Source: JAITWN01 sp964388175 (lineage in GTDB: Bacteria > Pseudomonadota > Gammaproteobacteria > SZUA-140). Taken from it: a stretch of 64,000 bases of DNA. Position numbers and translations under genes: made by a program. The DNA is taken from positions 1 to 64,000 of the forward strand of contig CAYLYS010000003.1 of the NCBI GenBank assembly GCA_964388175.1, written 5' to 3'. The notes beneath the pieces were generated by a model, which saw nothing but the letters and a program-made list of their open reading frames with translations, did not search any database and was not told where the DNA came from. Shown piece after piece: positions 62,791 to 64,000 of this stretch (its first letter is position 1; each line of letters opens with the position of its first letter).

Positions 62791-63120
62791 ATGATTGACG
62801 TGAAGCGGTTCATGCGCGTGATCATGTTAGCTTGCATAGCAATGATTACGAGTGCCTGCGAGGGGAGCTGTGAATCAATGGCAAAACAAGTAAGAGCTAA
62901 CCTTGAGGAACAGCTTCACGTCGGGGACAGTAGGGAAAAAATTGAAGCTGTTCTGCAAAGCATTGGAATACGATATTCCTACGACGAGTTCTCTAATCGC
63001 TATCAAAGTACGGTTCGGGAGGAGTGCGGAAAATTTGAAGCTGTCAGCGTGTATGTAAATCTTGACGATCAAGGCCGGCTGTCAGCCATTGAGGTGTTTA
63101 ATTCCTATACCTGGCTGTAG
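62791..63120 (+). CDS. putative lipoprotein immunity protein of tip 4
   Basis: 109 residues: signal peptide RFMRVIMLACIAMITSAC with a lipobox-like TSAC and lipid cysteine near residue 23, then a small soluble domain with VGDSREKIEAVLQSIGIRYS, which is like the BamE/SmpA-type loop in proteins that gauge sequence by 'GDSxxxIxxxL'. A periplasmic lipoprotein is what an immunity to a cell-wall or periplasmic toxin would be. ATG 62791 has only a weak ribosome site. Confidence 0.55.
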   Translation: MIDVKRFMRVIMLACIAMITSACEGSCESMAKQVRANLEEQLHVGDSREKIEAVLQSIGIRYSYDEFSNRYQSTVREECGKFEAVSVYVNLDDQGRLSAIEVFNSYTWL

Positions 63121-63174
63121 CAGCATAGATTGAAAGCCCGATCCCTGCCGATAGACATCTTCTACTGACTCCGG
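63115..63174 (+). repeat. inter-module spacer repeat, copy 2
   Basis: CTGTAGCAGCATAGATTGA (63115-63133), then CCTGCCGATAGACATCTTCT and ACTGACTCCG, matching copy 1 at 60951-61022 with small gaps. It begins inside the lipoprotein gene's last two codons. Confidence 0.7.
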
Positions 63175-63267
63175 CTGTGGGATGCCGCATAGACAGTCAG
63201 CGCTGCAACTAAAAAGGCGAGGGCATAAACGGATTTCGCCACCCCGAGACCCTTCGTATCGCTCGGC

Positions 63268-63693
63268 TTGATGGTTATCGACCAAAACAGCCTGACCATC
63301 GCTACTCTGAATGCACCAAGAAGTGTTCAGTTCGAGGCCGAGGACTCCGTATACACGGTGATAGTGACCGGCATTTCGGGAGGATCTCTTGGGTTCTTCG
63401 GACTGAATGTCACAGGGTCCGTATTTCCAATCACCAACTATATCTACGACGGAGTCTACCGTCTGACCGCGGCAGACCGGCCCGCCACGGCCAACGATGA
63501 AGCTTTCACCTATGAAAGGCGAGAATTGACGCTTCAGGTTAGCGCCGGACGGCGGGCAGGCGAGGAGGGGAAGGCGGTCGAAATCGCTTTCTTGGATTTG
63601 GGCGTTGCAGAGGGATATGGCAGACACTTGGCGGCCACACTGGGCCGCGGACGGCAAATAGGAGCGAGGATCGCCAGCGGGATAGTGTCTTGA
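63268..63693 (+). pseudogene. Rhs fragment: beta-domain end joined to a YD repeat
   Basis: Frame with APRSVQFEAEDSVYTVIVTG, ISGGSLGFFGLNVTGS, then the YD-repeat piece ITNYIYDGVYRLTAADRPAT and ANDEAFTYE, which matches TTYTYDVLYCLTAVNRPDTA in tip 2. After about 63520 the likeness to Rhs is lost and the frame is probably not real coding sequence. Confidence 0.5.
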
Positions 63694-63725
63694 GCCGATG
63701 AGCCCTATTTGCTAGAATCAATATT

Positions 63726-63738
63726 AATCAAAGTGATT
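63726..63738 (+). promoter_or_regulatory. possible antitoxin operator
   Basis: AATCA-AAG-TGATT inverted repeat, with further AATCA copies on both sides (63716-63753), just upstream of the ribbon-helix-helix gene. Such AT-rich repeated half-sites are usual for autoregulated antitoxins. Confidence 0.4.
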
Positions 63739-63766
63739 TATTTTGAATCAAGGCAGGAGGAATGCC

Positions 63767-64000
63767 ATGGCCAAAGCTGAGACTCGCGTGCTAACAGCGC
63801 ATGTACCCGCTCCGCTGGCGGACAAGGTAGATCAGCTGGCCAGCCGCCTCGATCGTTCGCGCGGTTGGATCATGAAGCAGGCCCTCGCTTCCTGGATCGC
63901 CCAGGAGGAAGAGCGCGACCGGCTGACACACGAAGCGCTGGACGACGTGGATGCCGGCCGCGTCATCGATCACCAGGCCGTGCAGGCATGGGCGGACAGC
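63767..64000 (+). CDS. ribbon-helix-helix antitoxin (CopG/RelB-like), cut by window end
   Basis: 78 codons present. The N-terminus ETRVLTAHVPAPLADKVDQL is a ribbon strand plus first helix, followed by DRSRGWIMKQALASWIAQEE as second helix; the tail (ALDDVDAGRVIDHQAVQAW) is the toxin-binding arm typical of antitoxins to RelE/ParE toxins. AGGAGG six bases before ATG 63767. A relE/parE-type toxin gene should follow beyond base 64000. Confidence 0.85.
   Translation, partial: MAKAETRVLTAHVPAPLADKVDQLASRLDRSRGWIMKQALASWIAQEEERDRLTHEALDDVDAGRVIDHQAVQAWADS

Noticed and set aside
60951..63174. Spacer repeat as a CRISPR array
   Set aside because: Two copies 2 kb apart with genes between them; no regular short repeats or cas genes.
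58253..63693. Reading the Rhs breaks as sequencing errors
   Set aside because: Dozens of long genes elsewhere in the window are free of breaks, and tips 1 and 2 also have larger deletions that errors cannot make.
63539..63721. 60-codon minus-strand frame near the end of the Rhs fragment
   Set aside because: Arg/Pro/Ser-rich, no ribosome site, no likeness to a known family.

Overview
The window is GC-rich chromosomal DNA from a gammaproteobacterium. The evidence is gene content and order: queG/nnrD-tsaE-amiB-mutL, crcB-rarA-lolA-ftsK-trxB-aat-bpt-infA-clpA-clpS-cspD-icd-mnmA-hflD-purB, serS-cysG, and miaA-hfq-hflX-hflK-hflC-hisZ-purA are classic gammaproteobacterial blocks, and the middle block is closest in layout to Pseudomonas. 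Genus cannot be named from sequence alone. Genes are tightly packed and almost all intact until about 57.8 kb.

Layout. 1-6.1 kb: queuosine (queG, cut by the window edge), NAD(P)HX repair (nnrD), tRNA t6A (tsaE), septal amidase (amiB), mismatch repair (mutL). 6.3-27.8 kb: crcB, rarA, lolA, ftsK, ald on the minus strand, then trxB, a PilZ protein, a FemAB-like protein, both N-degron transferases (aat, bpt), infA, the N-degron receptor/unfoldase pair (clpS, clpA), cspD, icd, mnmA, hflD, purB, serS and cysG. 27.8-31.8 kb: a SulP transporter, a very histidine-rich small protein with a 20-bp palindrome upstream, a Bax-inhibitor-1 membrane protein, tRNA-Ser(UGA), and a 29-residue membrane peptide gene. 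31.9-39.5 kb: miaA-hfq-hflX-hflK-hflC-hisZ-purA. 39.6-44.8 kb: an AbgT-family transporter, a porin and an OmpR/EnvZ-type two-component pair. 44.8-53.1 kb: a seven-gene minus-strand iron-uptake cluster (FepA-like receptor, methyltransferase, siderophore-binding protein, DUF3649, PepSY, DUF3325, Fur-family regulator). 53.8-57.8 kb: one giant CheB-CheR-PAS-histidine kinase-receiver protein.

57.8-63.7 kb is different: AT-richer, broken, and built from fragments of Rhs/YD-repeat proteins. Four separate reading frames here end in nearly the same tail of about 23 residues (SGGFLxYPNK followed by NxNxxQSVYxK, then stop), and each tail is followed at once, with a 4-base overlap or an 11-15 base gap, by a small membrane protein or lipoprotein gene. 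I read this as an array of displaced Rhs toxin tips with their immunity genes, in which a constant C-terminal tail closes each variable toxin. This is the best candidate for something not well described. The window ends inside a ribbon-helix-helix antitoxin gene.

Links between genes: aat, bpt, clpS and clpA together form a complete bacterial N-degron pathway; cysG (siroheme) and sulP (sulfate uptake) fit sulfur assimilation; the iron cluster supplies an outer-membrane receptor and periplasmic binding protein but no permease or ATPase within the window.
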